Source: Oleispirillum sp963678075
GTDB taxonomy: Bacteria > Pseudomonadota > Alphaproteobacteria > Rhodospirillales > Rhodospirillaceae
DNA length: 64,000 nucleotides
Assembly (NCBI GenBank): GCA_963678075.2
Contig: CAXXPK010000003.1
Coordinates: 930,001 to 994,000, forward strand
Direction of reading: 5' to 3'
A model generated the notes under the pieces. That model worked only from the letters and a program-made list of their open reading frames with translations, did not search any database and was not told the origin of the DNA. Both the position numbers and the translations under genes were made by a program. The number at the start of each line of letters is the position of its first letter. Within the stretch, counting starts at the first letter, position 1. This document shows positions 8,921 to 18,627 of the stretch, in pieces.

Positions 8921-11900
8921 ATGGCCAAACCCGCCGATTTCATTCACCTGCGCGTCCACACCGCCTATTCCCTGGCCAGTGGCGCGATCAAGATGAAGGA
9001 ACTGATCGGTCTCGGTCGGGCGGGTAATTTCCCAGCCGTTGCCATTACCGACCTCGGCAACATGTTTGGCGCGCTGGAATTTTCCAGTCTTGCCGTGGAT
9101 GCCGGGTTGCAACCCTTGATCGGCACGGTGTTGAACGTCACGCCGCGCCACCCCCTGGTCGATCTCAAGACCGGGCGCGACGCTCGCTTCGAAAACCCCG
9201 ATCACGTGGTGCTGTTGGTGCAGAACGCCACCGGCTACGCCAATCTGTTGAAGCTGGTCAGCCGCAGCTACCGCGATGCCGATGGCTTGGTGCCGCCGCA
9301 GGTTCCGTTCGATCTTTTGACCGACCATGCCGAGGGATTAATTCTGCTGACCGGAATGACCGACGGCGCGGTCGGTCGCGCTCTGCTGGCCGGACGTCCG
9401 GACGAGGCGAGGGGGGCTCTGGATGATCTTGCCGCCGCTTTCGCCGGGCGGACCTATGTGGAAATTCAGCGCCACGGCATGCCGGACGAGGACGCCATTG
9501 AAGAGGCGATGATCGATCTGGCCATTTCCCGCGACCTGCCGTTGGTGGCGACCAACGACGTCTATTTCGGCCACCGCGAGATGTTCGAGGCGCACGATGC
9601 CCTGATCTGCATTCGCGACGGCGTGACCTTGAATCAGCCCGATCGTCGTCGTTTCACGCCCGAGCACGGTTTCAAATCGGCCAAGGAAATGCGGGCCCTG
9701 TTCGCCGATCTGCCGGAAGCCTGCGACAACACCCTGACAATCGCGCGACGCTGCGCCTTTCGCGTGCCGAAGCTTGCCCCCATTTTGCCAACCTTTACCA
9801 GTGGCGGCGCGTCGGAGGCCAAAGCTCTTCACGAGAAGGCCGTAATCGGCCTGAAACAAAGACTTGAATCGCACATCTTCACACCAGAGATGAGCGATTC
9901 CGAGCGAGCCGAGGTCGCCAAGCCCTATTTTGATCGCCTGGAGTACGAGTTCGGCGTGATCGTCGAAATGGGGTTTCCCGGCTATTTCCTGATCGTGTCG
10001 GACTTTATCCAGTGGTCGAAGGCGAACGATATTCCGGTGGGACCCGGGCGTGGTTCCGGCGCCGGGTCGGCGGTCGCCTGGGCACTGACCATCACCGACC
10101 TTGACCCCCTGCGCTTCAATCTGCTGTTCGAACGCTTCCTGAACCCGGAACGCGTGTCCATGCCCGACTTCGATATCGATTTCTGTCAGGACCGGCGCGA
10201 GGAAACCATCCGCTACGTGCAGGAGCGCTATGGCCGCGACCGGGTGGCGCAGATCATCACCTTCGGTAAGTTGCAGGCGCGCGCGGTGATGCGCGATGTC
10301 GGTCGCGTGCTGGGCATGCCCTATGGACAGACCGATAAGATCTGCAAACTGATCCCCAACAATCCGGCGAAGTCGGTGGGGCTGAAGGAGGCGATCGAAG
10401 GCGAACCCCGTCTTTTGGACATGCGTAATTCGGACCCGCAGGTGGCGCAGCTATTCGACATCGGTCTGAAGTTGGAAGGGCTTTACCGCAACGCCTCGAC
10501 TCATGCGGCGGGGGTGGTGATCGGCGATCGCGCCCTCGACGAGTTGGTGCCGCTTTACCGCGATCCTCGGTCCGACATGCCGGTGACGCAGTTCAACATG
10601 GCGTGGGTGGAAAGCGCTGGTCTGGTGAAGTTCGACTTTCTGGGGCTGAAGACGCTGACCGTTCTGTCCGCGGCGGTAAAACTGATCGCGAGGAAGGGCG
10701 TCGCCATCGATTTGTTGAAGTTGCCGCTGGATGATCGCGCCACCTTCGATTTGTTGACGCGGGGCGAGACCGCCGGGGTGTTTCAGCTGGAAAGTCAGGG
10801 CATGCGCGACGTGCTGCGCAAGCTTAAACCCGACACCCTGGAAGACATCGTCGCCGTGGTGGCGTTGTATCGTCCCGGTCCGATGGAGAATATTCCCAGC
10901 TATATCAACCGCAAGCACGGTTCCGAGCCGATTGACTATATGCACCCGACGCTGGAACCGGTGCTTAAGGAAACCTACGGCATCATCATCTACCAGGAAC
11001 AGGTGATGCAGATCGCGCAGGTTCTGGCGGGTTATACGTTGGGCGGCGCCGATCTGCTGCGGCGCGCCATGGGCAAGAAAAAACAGGAGGAAATGGACAA
11101 ACAGCGCCAGATCTTCCTGGAGGGCGCGGCGAAACAGAGCGTTGACGCGGTCCAGGCCTCGCGGATTTTCGAACACGTCAACAAGTTCGCGGGCTATGGC
11201 TTCAACAAATCGCACGCCGCCGCCTATGCCCTGGTCGCCTATCAAACCGCCTATTTGAAGGCCAACCATCCGGTGGAGTTCCTGGCCGCGTCGATGACGC
11301 TCGACATCCACAACACCGACAAGCTGTCGCATTTCAAGCAGGAGCTCGGACGGCTGCGGATCGCGGTGTTGCCGCCTGATGTCAATGCCTCGGAGGCGGT
11401 GTTCTCGGTGGAATACGACGCGCCAGGGCAAGGCGCGGTGCGCTATGCCCTGGCCGCGCTGAAGAATGTTGGCGAGGCGGCGATGCGGGCCCTGGTCGCG
11501 GCGCGCGAAGGTGGAGGCCTCTTCAAAAGCCTGATGGACTTCGCGGGGCGCGTCGAGCCGCAGGTTCTGAACCGCCGGTCGCTGGAAAATCTGGTGAAGG
11601 CGGGGGGCTTCGATCGCCTGGAAAGCAACCGGGCGCGGATCCTCGACGGCCTCGATACCCTGATCAAGTTTGCGCAGGCGGCACAGGAGGAACGGACCTC
11701 CGCCCAGGTCAGCATGTTCGGTGGTGGTGGCGTCGTGGTGCCGCCGCCCGAATTGCCGAAGCGCGACGACTTGCCGCCAATGGAACGGTTGAATCAGGAA
11801 TTCGGCGCGATCGGCTTTTACCTGTCGGCGCATCCCCTGGATGCGTATGCCTCGCTGATGGAACGGCTGGATGTGGTGTCGGCGGTCGATCTGGCGGCCT

Positions 11901-12403
11901 CGGCCCGGATCAGCGGGGTGTCGCGCCTGAAAATGGCGGGGATCGTGGTGGCGATGCGCGAACGGGTGGGAAAATCCGGGCGGCGCTATGCCTTTGCCGA
12001 ATTCTCGGACGCCACCGGGTCGTTCGAGGTCACGATCTTTTCCGAACTTCTGGCCCAAATCCGTGATTTGCTCGAGGTCAACCAGCCGCTGCTGTTGACC
12101 GTCGAGGCGCGTGCCGAGGACGAGCAACTGCGTTTGACCGCGCAGGAAATCGGTTCTCTCGACCGGGCGGCGGCGCGCGCCATCAAGGGGTTGCGCGTCG
12201 TCATCGACAACCCGGAACCGCTGGTCGTGATGCAGCGTATCCTGGAGGAAACGCCGCCGGGATGCCACCAGATCCGCCTGACCGCGGTCCTGGAAGACCG
12301 CGAGGTCGATCTGGCTTTGCCCGGCGGGCGGCTGTTGGGGCAGCAGACGATGGCGGCCCTGCGCGATCTGCCGGGGATCGTCTCCTTGCAAGAACTTGGC
12401 TGA
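8921..12403 (+). CDS. dnaE: DNA polymerase III subunit alpha
   Basis: The 1160-residue replicative polymerase. It begins with a PHP domain (HLRVHTAYSLASGAI near residue 10). The palm holds the catalytic acidic triad D416, D418 and D420 in PDFDIDF, preceded by GPGRGSGAGSAVAW, and the fingers contain GYGFNKSHAAAYALVAYQTAY. A C-terminal OB-fold region (about 1000-1060) follows. Length and order match DnaE1 and not the error-prone DnaE2. Its operon partners appear to be lolC-lolD. Confidence 0.97.
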   Translation: MAKPADFIHLRVHTAYSLASGAIKMKELIGLGRAGNFPAVAITDLGNMFGALEFSSLAVDAGLQPLIGTVLNVTPRHPLVDLKTGRDARFENPDHVVLLVQNATGYANLLKLVSRSYRDADGLVPPQVPFDLLTDHAEGLILLTGMTDGAVGRALLAGRPDEARGALDDLAAAFAGRTYVEIQRHGMPDEDAIEEAMIDLAISRDLPLVATNDVYFGHREMFEAHDALICIRDGVTLNQPDRRRFTPEHGFKSAKEMRALFADLPEACDNTLTIARRCAFRVPKLAPILPTFTSGGASEAKALHEKAVIGLKQRLESHIFTPEMSDSERAEVAKPYFDRLEYEFGVIVEMGFPGYFLIVSDFIQWSKANDIPVGPGRGSGAGSAVAWALTITDLDPLRFNLLFERFLNPERVSMPDFDIDFCQDRREETIRYVQERYGRDRVAQIITFGKLQARAVMRDVGRVLGMPYGQTDKICKLIPNNPAKSVGLKEAIEGEPRLLDMRNSDPQVAQLFDIGLKLEGLYRNASTHAAGVVIGDRALDELVPLYRDPRSDMPVTQFNMAWVESAGLVKFDFLGLKTLTVLSAAVKLIARKGVAIDLLKLPLDDRATFDLLTRGETAGVFQLESQGMRDVLRKLKPDTLEDIVAVVALYRPGPMENIPSYINRKHGSEPIDYMHPTLEPVLKETYGIIIYQEQVMQIAQVLAGYTLGGADLLRRAMGKKKQEEMDKQRQIFLEGAAKQSVDAVQASRIFEHVNKFAGYGFNKSHAAAYALVAYQTAYLKANHPVEFLAASMTLDIHNTDKLSHFKQELGRLRIAVLPPDVNASEAVFSVEYDAPGQGAVRYALAALKNVGEAAMRALVAAREGGGLFKSLMDFAGRVEPQVLNRRSLENLVKAGGFDRLESNRARILDGLDTLIKFAQAAQEERTSAQVSMFGGGGVVVPPPELPKRDDLPPMERLNQEFGAIGFYLSAHPLDAYASLMERLDVVSAVDLAASARISGVSRLKMAGIVVAMRERVGKSGRRYAFAEFSDATGSFEVTIFSELLAQIRDLLEVNQPLLLTVEARAEDEQLRLTAQEIGSLDRAAARAIKGLRVVIDNPEPLVVMQRILEETPPGCHQIRLTAVLEDREVDLALPGGRLLGQQTMAALRDLPGIVSLQELG

Positions 12404-12418
12404 AAGCCTGAATAGCGC

Positions 12419-12447
12419 TTGCTAAGCCGCATCTAAACGGGTATCAT
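12419..12447 (+). promoter_or_regulatory. Likely sigma-70 promoter for rpsB-tsf
   Basis: TTGCTA (12419-12424), a 17-base spacer, then TATCAT (12442-12447), placed 16 bases after the dnaE stop and 113 bases before the rpsB start. The long GC-rich leader could carry the autoregulatory S2-binding site known for rpsB in other bacteria, but I cannot identify it. Confidence 0.55.
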
Positions 12448-12560
12448 GCCAACCATCATTCACGCGGGCTTTTGTGGCAACGTCTCGTGGCGCTGTCGCT
12501 CCGGTGAAGGGGAACCTTCTTTCGGCCTGCGGACGTTTCAACCGGAAAAGCGAGGATATC

Positions 12561-13334
12561 ATGGCGCTTCCGACTTTCTCTATGAGCCGGCTGATTCAGT
12601 CTGGTGTGCACTTCGGTCACAATACCCGTCGCTGGAACCCGAAGATGGCTCCGTTCCTCTTCGGCGTGCGCGACAACATCCACATCATCGATTTGCAGCA
12701 GACCGTGCCGATGCTGTATCGCGCGATGCAGGCGGTGCAGCAGGTGGTGGCCGGCGGCGGTCGCGTGCTGTTCGTCGGAACCAAGCGTCAGGCGCAGGAG
12801 CCGATCGCCGAGGCCGCGAAGCGTTGTGGCCAGTACTACGTCAACCATCGTTGGCTCGGCGGCATGCTGACCAACTGGAAGACCGTGTCGCAGTCGATCC
12901 GCCGTCTGCGCGAGATCGATCAGCGCATCGCCAACGGCGAACTGACCGGCCTGACCAAGCGCGAGCAGTTGAGCCTGACCCGTGAGCGCGACAAGCTGGA
13001 ACGCGCCCTGGGCGGCATCAAGGAAATGGGTGGTCTGCCGGACATCCTGTTCGTCATCGACACCATGAAGGAAAGCCTGGCGGTGCAGGAGGCCAAGAAG
13101 CTGAGGATCCCGGTGGTGGCGATCTGCGACAGCAACTCCGATCCGGATAGCATCGACTTCCCGGTTCCCGGCAACGATGACGCCATTCGTGCCATCAACA
13201 CCTATTGCGACCTGATCGGTGGCGCGGTGCTTGATGGTATCCAGGCCGAAATGACCGCCGACGGCATCGACATCGGCGCCGCCGTGGATGTCGTTGTGGC
13301 CGCCGAACCGACCGCCGGGGAAGCCCTGAACTAA
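12561..13334 (+). CDS. rpsB: 30S ribosomal protein S2
   Basis: A 257-residue ribosomal protein of the small subunit. The start MALPTFSMSRLIQSGVHFGH and the downstream WNPKMAPFLFGVRDNIHIIDL, GGMLTNWKT and FPVPGNDDAIRA segments are diagnostic. An upstream in-frame ATG at 12474 would add an unconserved tail, so 12561 is chosen. It pairs with tsf downstream as in most bacteria. Confidence 0.97.
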   Translation: MALPTFSMSRLIQSGVHFGHNTRRWNPKMAPFLFGVRDNIHIIDLQQTVPMLYRAMQAVQQVVAGGGRVLFVGTKRQAQEPIAEAAKRCGQYYVNHRWLGGMLTNWKTVSQSIRRLREIDQRIANGELTGLTKREQLSLTRERDKLERALGGIKEMGGLPDILFVIDTMKESLAVQEAKKLRIPVVAICDSNSDPDSIDFPVPGNDDAIRAINTYCDLIGGAVLDGIQAEMTADGIDIGAAVDVVVAAEPTAGEALN

Positions 13335-13443
13335 GGTTTGCGTTCTGGTCACCCTTGGCCGTGGCGATTCGGTGACGGATCTCCCGGCCTCGGTTTTTTC
13401 GTGCCCGTTTCGTTTTTTGCTTACCAAAAAGGGATCGAGAATC

Positions 13444-14373
13444 ATGGCCGCGATTAGCGCTGCTCTTGTCAAGGAACTGCGTGAGAAGTCTGGCGCCGGA
13501 ATGATGGACTGCAAGAAGGCGCTGGGTGAAACCGATGGCGACTTGGAATCCGCCGTCGATTGGCTGCGCAAGAAGGGCCTGGCCGCTGCCGCCAAGAAGG
13601 CGGGTCGTGTCGCCGCCGAAGGTCTGGTTGGCGTCTCGGTGAAGGGAACCTCGGCCGCCGTGGTCGAAGTTAATTCCGAAACCGACTTCGTCGCCCGCAA
13701 TAAAATCTTCCAGGGTTATGTCGCCAAGGTCTCGGAACTGGCGCTGGCCGCGGATGGTTGCACGGATTGCCTGGCCTCCATGCCGTTTGGCGATACCGGT
13801 CGCAATGTGCGTGAACAGCTGACCGAAATGGTCGGCACCATCGGCGAAAACATGCATCTGCGCCGCACCGCCCGTCTGAAGGTGGAAAGCGGCGTGGTTG
13901 CCGCCTACGTGCATGCGCAGGTGGCCCCGAACTTGGGTAAGATTGGTGTTCTGGTTGCTCTGGAATCGACCGGCGACGTTGCCGCCTTGGAAACCTTGGG
14001 CAAGCAGATCGCGATGCACGTTGCCGCTGCCAATCCGCTGTTCCTGGACGTTTCCTCCGTCGATGCCGAGGCTCTGCGTCGTGAACGCGATGTGCTTTCC
14101 GAGCAGGCGCGTGCTTCCGGCAAGCCGGAAGCGATCATCGAAAAGATGGTCGATGGTCGCATCCGCAAGTACTACGAGGAAGCCGTTCTCTTGGAACAGA
14201 TCTTCGTGGTGGATGGCGAAAGCAAGATCACCAAGGTTTTGGCCGATGCCGAAAAGCAGGTTGGCGCGCCGGTCAAGTTGACCGGTTTCGTGCGGATGTG
14301 TTTGGGCGAGGGCATCGAAAAGGAAGAGAACGATTTCGCGGTGGAAGTCGCGGTGGCGGTCAAGGGCGCTTAA
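13444..14373 (+). CDS. tsf: Elongation factor Ts
   Basis: The 309-residue nucleotide-exchange factor for EF-Tu. The N-terminal UBA-like region ALVKELREKSGAGMMDCKKAL and the core TDFVARN are diagnostic. An in-frame start at 13372 exists but the conserved protein begins at 13444. Transcription ends at the strong terminator at 14393-14425. Confidence 0.97.
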   Translation: MAAISAALVKELREKSGAGMMDCKKALGETDGDLESAVDWLRKKGLAAAAKKAGRVAAEGLVGVSVKGTSAAVVEVNSETDFVARNKIFQGYVAKVSELALAADGCTDCLASMPFGDTGRNVREQLTEMVGTIGENMHLRRTARLKVESGVVAAYVHAQVAPNLGKIGVLVALESTGDVAALETLGKQIAMHVAAANPLFLDVSSVDAEALRRERDVLSEQARASGKPEAIIEKMVDGRIRKYYEEAVLLEQIFVVDGESKITKVLADAEKQVGAPVKLTGFVRMCLGEGIEKEENDFAVEVAVAVKGA

Positions 14374-14392
14374 GCCGCCCTTTCCGAAAGGC

Positions 14393-14425
14393 ACGGGGGA
14401 CCACCAAACGGTCCCCCGTTTTTTT
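14393..14425 (+). terminator. Intrinsic terminator of rpsB-tsf
   Basis: A perfect 10-bp GC-rich stem (14393-14402 with 14410-14419) with a 7-base loop is followed by seven T (14419-14425). It starts 19 bases after the tsf stop. Confidence 0.92.
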
Positions 14426-14447
14426 CGACTCTCGCCTGAAATCCAAG

Positions 14448-14477
14448 TTAAGACAGGCAACCATAATCGTGTATCAT
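14448..14477 (+). promoter_or_regulatory. Likely sigma-70 promoter for the pyrH-frr-uppS operon
   Basis: TTAAGA (14448-14453), an 18-base spacer and TATCAT (14472-14477) lie between the tsf terminator and pyrH. The same TATCAT -10 hexamer is seen before rpsB. Confidence 0.5.
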
Positions 14478-14535
14478 CGCGCCGGGGTCGCCCGCCAAGG
14501 CCCTACCGCGACGTATGAGTTTTTCGGGGGATGTC

Positions 14536-15264
14536 ATGACCGCGCAGCCGCAGTTCCGTCGTATTCTGCTGAAGTTGTCGGGCGAAGGTCTGATGGGGCG
14601 GCAGGATTACGGGCTGGATGAGTGCGCTGTCGAGCGCCTGGCCAATGAAGTCAAGGTCGTCCACGATGGCGGTGTCGAGATCTGCATGGTGATCGGCGGC
14701 GGCAATATCTTTCGTGGCGTCACCGGCGCGACCCGTGGCATGGACCGTGCCACCGCCGACCATATGGGAATGCTGGCCACCGTGATTAATACTCTGGCCG
14801 TGCAGGATGCGCTGGAGCGCGCCGGGGTGCCGTCGCGGGTGCTGTCGGCGATTCCGATGTCCACGGTGTGCGAGCCCTATATCCGTCGCCGCGCCATTCG
14901 TCATATGGAAAAGGGGCGGGTGGTGATCTTCGCCGCCGGAACCGGCAATCCTTTCTTCACCACCGATACCGCCGCCGCGTTGCGCGCCGCAGAAATGAAC
15001 TGCGATGCCTTGATGAAGGCGACGCAGGTGGATGGCGTTTACTCCGCCGACCCGAAGATTTATCCGGATTCCGTGCGCTATGATCACCTGACCTTCACCG
15101 AGGTGTTGGTCAAGGGGCTGAACGTCATGGACGCCTCGGCGATCGCGCTGGCGCGTGAAAATAACATTCCGATTTTGGTTTTCGCCCTTCAGGAAGAACG
15201 CTCGCTGGGACGAGTGCTTGAAGGGGAGAAGGACCTTTACACGATCATTACCAGGGAGGATTGA
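14536..15264 (+). CDS. pyrH: Uridylate kinase
   Basis: A 242-residue amino-acid-kinase-family enzyme making UDP from UMP. KLSGEGLMG near residue 13, MVIGGGNIFRG near 55 and AGTGNPFFTTDTAAALRA are typical. ATGs exist at 14515 and 14536. The G-rich sequence at 14526-14530 lies five bases before 14536 and nothing similar precedes 14515, and 242 residues matches the usual length. It leads an operon reaching at least to cdsA. Confidence 0.95.
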   Translation: MTAQPQFRRILLKLSGEGLMGRQDYGLDECAVERLANEVKVVHDGGVEICMVIGGGNIFRGVTGATRGMDRATADHMGMLATVINTLAVQDALERAGVPSRVLSAIPMSTVCEPYIRRRAIRHMEKGRVVIFAAGTGNPFFTTDTAAALRAAEMNCDALMKATQVDGVYSADPKIYPDSVRYDHLTFTEVLVKGLNVMDASAIALARENNIPILVFALQEERSLGRVLEGEKDLYTIITRED

Positions 15265-15268
15265 CCTC

Positions 15269-15844
15269 ATGTCCGGGCAAGCATTTGATTTTGAGGAGCT
15301 TCAGCTCGAGGTCGAAAGCCGCATGGAAATGGCTATCGATGCCCTGAGAAAGGAACTGGCGGGTCTGCGGACCGGGCGGGCGCATGCCGGTCTTTTGGAA
15401 CCGATTCAAGTCGAGGCCTATGGTGCGATCTCGCCCTTGAAACAGGTCGGCAGCGTCGGCGTGCCGGAACCCCGCATGCTCACCGTGCAGGTTTGGGACA
15501 AGGGGATGGTCAAGGCCGTGGAAAAGGCGATCCGCGATTCCGGTCTGGGTCTTAACCCGGCGGTGGACGGACAGACCGTGCGGGTGCCGATTCCTGCCCT
15601 GACCGAGGAACGTCGCCGGGAACTTTCCAAAATTGCCGGGAAGTATTCCGAGCAGACCCGCGTCTCGGTGCGCAACGCGCGCCGCGATGGCATGGAATCC
15701 CTGAAAAAGGCGGAAAAGGATGGTGCCGTCTCGAAAGACGACCACCATCAGTTCGGCGAGGAGATTCAGGCGCTGACGGACCGCACCATCAAACACGTGG
15801 ATGAGATCCTGGCGGCCAAAGAACAGGAAATCATGCAGGTTTGA
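15269..15844 (+). CDS. frr: Ribosome recycling factor
   Basis: A 191-residue factor that, with EF-G, splits post-termination ribosomes. The segments LRTGRAHAGLLEPI, QVWDKGMVKAVEKAI and LTEERRRELSK are diagnostic. AGGGAGGA at 15253-15260 sits eight bases before the ATG. It is four bases downstream of pyrH and overlaps the uppS start. Confidence 0.97.
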   Translation: MSGQAFDFEELQLEVESRMEMAIDALRKELAGLRTGRAHAGLLEPIQVEAYGAISPLKQVGSVGVPEPRMLTVQVWDKGMVKAVEKAIRDSGLGLNPAVDGQTVRVPIPALTEERRRELSKIAGKYSEQTRVSVRNARRDGMESLKKAEKDGAVSKDDHHQFGEEIQALTDRTIKHVDEILAAKEQEIMQV

Positions 15845-16596
15845 CCTTGGAAAGTTCGGAACGGCAATCCGTGCGGACCGCCGTCCAGGACAGGACGATT
15901 CCGCGCCACATCGCGATTATCATGGATGGCAATGGACGCTGGGCGAAGGCCCGGCACTTGCCGCGCGCGGCCGGACATCGCAAGGGCATGGAAACCGTGC
16001 GCGCCGTCGTGCGCGCGGCGGGCGATCTGGGGGTTTCCTACCTGACGCTGTTCGGCTTCTCGTCCGAGAACTGGAAACGTCCGGAAACCGAGGTCAAGGA
16101 TCTGATGGGCCTGCTGCGCCTGTATCTGGGGCGAGAGGCTCGGGATTTGCACGGGCAGGGGGTTCGCCTGCGGGTGATTGGCGACCGCGCCCGGCTCGCC
16201 CCCGACATTCAAAAGCAGTTGTGCGAAGTCGAGGAGATGACCCGCGACAACAGCACGCTGACCCTGGTCATCGCGCTCAGCTATGGTGGGCGCGATGAAA
16301 TCGTTTGTGCGGCGCGGCGGCTGGCCGAGGACGTCCGGGCTGGAGATTTGTCGCCGGGCGAGATTACCGAAGAGTCTTTTGCCGCGCGGTTGTTTACCGA
16401 CGGCATCCCTGATCCGGACCTGTTGATTCGGACCAGCGGAGAAAAACGGATCAGCAATTTCCTGTTGTGGCAGTTGGCGTACACGGAATTCGTCTTCGTC
16501 GACGCCCTATGGCCCGACTTTGATCGGGAGGCTTTGTTGGCGGCGTTGAATGAATACGGCCAGCGGGAAAGGCGGTACGGTGCCATTGTCGCCTGA
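15841..16596 (+). CDS. uppS: Undecaprenyl diphosphate synthase
   Basis: A 251-residue cis-prenyltransferase that builds the C55 lipid carrier for peptidoglycan and O-antigen. The catalytic Asp is D29 in IMDGNGRWAK, and the C-terminal signature TSGEKRISNFLLWQLAY is intact. The start is TTG at 15841, overlapping the frr stop; TTG 15847 is an alternative. The 3' end overlaps cdsA. Confidence 0.95.
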   Translation: MTLESSERQSVRTAVQDRTIPRHIAIIMDGNGRWAKARHLPRAAGHRKGMETVRAVVRAAGDLGVSYLTLFGFSSENWKRPETEVKDLMGLLRLYLGREARDLHGQGVRLRVIGDRARLAPDIQKQLCEVEEMTRDNSTLTLVIALSYGGRDEIVCAARRLAEDVRAGDLSPGEITEESFAARLFTDGIPDPDLLIRTSGEKRISNFLLWQLAYTEFVFVDALWPDFDREALLAALNEYGQRERRYGAIVA

Positions 16597-17395
16597 TGTT
16601 TCCAGGGCGGGGGGACTGCTCGCGCGGGTCTTGACCTCGGTTCTGATGATGCCCCTGATGCTGGGCGCGATCTACCTTGGTGGAGCGGTCTTCGATGTCC
16701 TGATCGTCGCCATGGCGGCGGTTCTGGTCTGGGAATGGCATGGTCTGTTGGCGCGCGGCGCGCGGGGACTGTATGGGGTGGCCGTCTGCGGCACCACGGC
16801 GGTGTTGGCGGTATCGCTTCTTGACGCCCGTCTCGCCGTTGGTTTTGTCGCGGTGTCCGTTCTGATCTTGGTGATGACCGCAGGACGTCGTCGTGGCGAT
16901 TGTTTCCTGCTGGGAATGGGGCCGCTCTACATCGGTTTGCCGTGCCTGGCGCTGCTGGTCTTGCGCGCGGAGTTCGGCTTCGCGGCGACGGCGTGGGTGT
17001 TCGCGATGATCTGGGCGACCGATATTGGCGCCTATGCCTTTGGGCGCGGCATCGGTGGCCCCAAACTGGCGCCGCGCATCAGCCCCAACAAGACCTGGGC
17101 TGGTTTGCTGGGCGGGATGCTTTGCTCCGCCATTGTCGGCGTCGTGGGCATGGCGTTGCCGTGCTTCGGTTCGGGAATATCCGGATGGGTGCCCCTGGCG
17201 GGGTTGGGCGCCTTCCTGGCGGTGGTGGCGCAGGCTGGCGATCTGTTCGAATCCGCCGTCAAGCGCCGTGTTGGGGCTAAGGATTCCAGCCGCCTGATCC
17301 CCGGCCATGGCGGTGTTCTCGATCGTGTGGATGGTCTGTTGACGGCGGCCCCGGTCGCTTTGGTGGCCTTGACCGTGTTGGGGGCGACGGGGTGA
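16580..17395 (+). CDS. cdsA: Phosphatidate cytidylyltransferase
   Basis: An inner-membrane enzyme of ~271 residues making CDP-diacylglycerol, with about eight hydrophobic helices. The C-terminal family signature is present: SPNKTWAGLLGG, then GDLFESAVKRRVGAKDSSRLIPGHGG. GTG 16580 gives a 17-base overlap with uppS; ATG 16550 would overlap by 47 bases. The choice between them is uncertain. The stop overlaps the dxr start (TGATG). Confidence 0.92.
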   Translation: MPLSPDVSRAGGLLARVLTSVLMMPLMLGAIYLGGAVFDVLIVAMAAVLVWEWHGLLARGARGLYGVAVCGTTAVLAVSLLDARLAVGFVAVSVLILVMTAGRRRGDCFLLGMGPLYIGLPCLALLVLRAEFGFAATAWVFAMIWATDIGAYAFGRGIGGPKLAPRISPNKTWAGLLGGMLCSAIVGVVGMALPCFGSGISGWVPLAGLGAFLAVVAQAGDLFESAVKRRVGAKDSSRLIPGHGGVLDRVDGLLTAAPVALVALTVLGATG

Positions 17396-18627
17396 TGACA
17401 CCGCAGGGGTCCTTATTAAGCGATACAAAGGGTGCTCCACGCCGGGTCACGGTTCTGGGGGCGACCGGTTCGATCGGGTCCAGCACGCTTGATCTGTTGG
17501 CGCGCGCGCCGGAGTCCTTTTCAGTCGAGGCGTTGACCGCGTACGATCGTGTCGATGCCTTGATCGCGGCGGCCCGGCGGCTGCGTCCGGCGGTGGCGGT
17601 GATTGGCAAGGCGGAGCTTTACGCCACCCTGCGGGAGGGTTTGGAAGGCACCGGTGTCGAGGCGTCGGCGGGCAAGGATGCGTTGATCGAGGCCGCCAGC
17701 CGCCCGGTGGACATCGCGGTCGGGGGAATCGTCGGCGCGGCGGGACTGGAACCAACCCTGGCGGCGGCGCGCCACGCCAAGATTCTCGCCCTAGCCAACA
17801 AGGAATGCCTGGTCTGCGCGGGCGAGGTTTTCAAGGCCGAGATCGCGCGCCATGGCACCGTTTTGATCCCCGTCGATTCCGAACACAGCGCGATTTTTCA
17901 GGTCCTCGCGGGGGAACGTCCGGAACGGGTGGACCGGTTGATCCTAACCGCGTCCGGCGGGCCGTTCGCGACGTTGACCCGCGCCGAGATGGCCGACGTT
18001 TCGCCGAAACAGGCGGTCAGCCACCCGAAATGGCGGATGGGGGCGAAGATTTCCATCGATTCCGCGACGATGATGAACAAGGGGTTGGAGGTCATCGAGG
18101 CCTTCCATCTGTTCGCGGTGTTGCCGGATCGTATCGACGTGGTGATCCATCCGCAGTCGGTGGTCCATTCGATGGTCGAGTTCTGCGACGGCGCGGTTCT
18201 GGCGCAGATGGGGACCCCCGATATGCGTACGCCGATCGCGGTGGCCTTGGCGTGGCCGGATCGCATGAAAACGCCGGTCAAACGGTTGGGTTTTTCCACG
18301 ATGTCGGCGCTCAGCTTCGCGGCGCCGGACGAGGAACGCTTTCCCTGCCTGGCCCTGGCCCGGCGGGCCTTGCGGAGCGGCGGGGCGTTTCCTACTCTTT
18401 TGAACGCGGCCAACGAAGTCGCGGTTCAGGCCTTCTTGCGGCGGGACATCGGTTTTCTGGATATTGCCGCCACCGTGGAAAAAGTTCTTGAGGTCGGGGA
18501 CGTTCCCGCGCCGCAGACCGTGGAAGATGTGCTGGCGATCGATGCGCGTGCCCGCCGGGAGGCGTTTTTGGCAATTCGAGACCTGGGCCGTGCTTTTGTC
18601 GCGCCGTCCAAGACAAGGATGATTTGA
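17395..18627 (+). CDS. dxr: 1-deoxy-D-xylulose 5-phosphate reductoisomerase
   Basis: A 410-residue NADPH enzyme making methylerythritol 4-phosphate in the non-mevalonate isoprenoid pathway, which supplies UppS. The NADPH motif LGATGSIGSSTLD is near residue 22, LANKECLVCAG and PVDSEHSAIFQ are intact, and SIDSATMMNKGLE is present. The ATG overlaps the cdsA stop, and the dxr stop overlaps rseP in the same way. Confidence 0.97.
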   Translation: MTPQGSLLSDTKGAPRRVTVLGATGSIGSSTLDLLARAPESFSVEALTAYDRVDALIAAARRLRPAVAVIGKAELYATLREGLEGTGVEASAGKDALIEAASRPVDIAVGGIVGAAGLEPTLAAARHAKILALANKECLVCAGEVFKAEIARHGTVLIPVDSEHSAIFQVLAGERPERVDRLILTASGGPFATLTRAEMADVSPKQAVSHPKWRMGAKISIDSATMMNKGLEVIEAFHLFAVLPDRIDVVIHPQSVVHSMVEFCDGAVLAQMGTPDMRTPIAVALAWPDRMKTPVKRLGFSTMSALSFAAPDEERFPCLALARRALRSGGAFPTLLNAANEVAVQAFLRRDIGFLDIAATVEKVLEVGDVPAPQTVEDVLAIDARARREAFLAIRDLGRAFVAPSKTRMI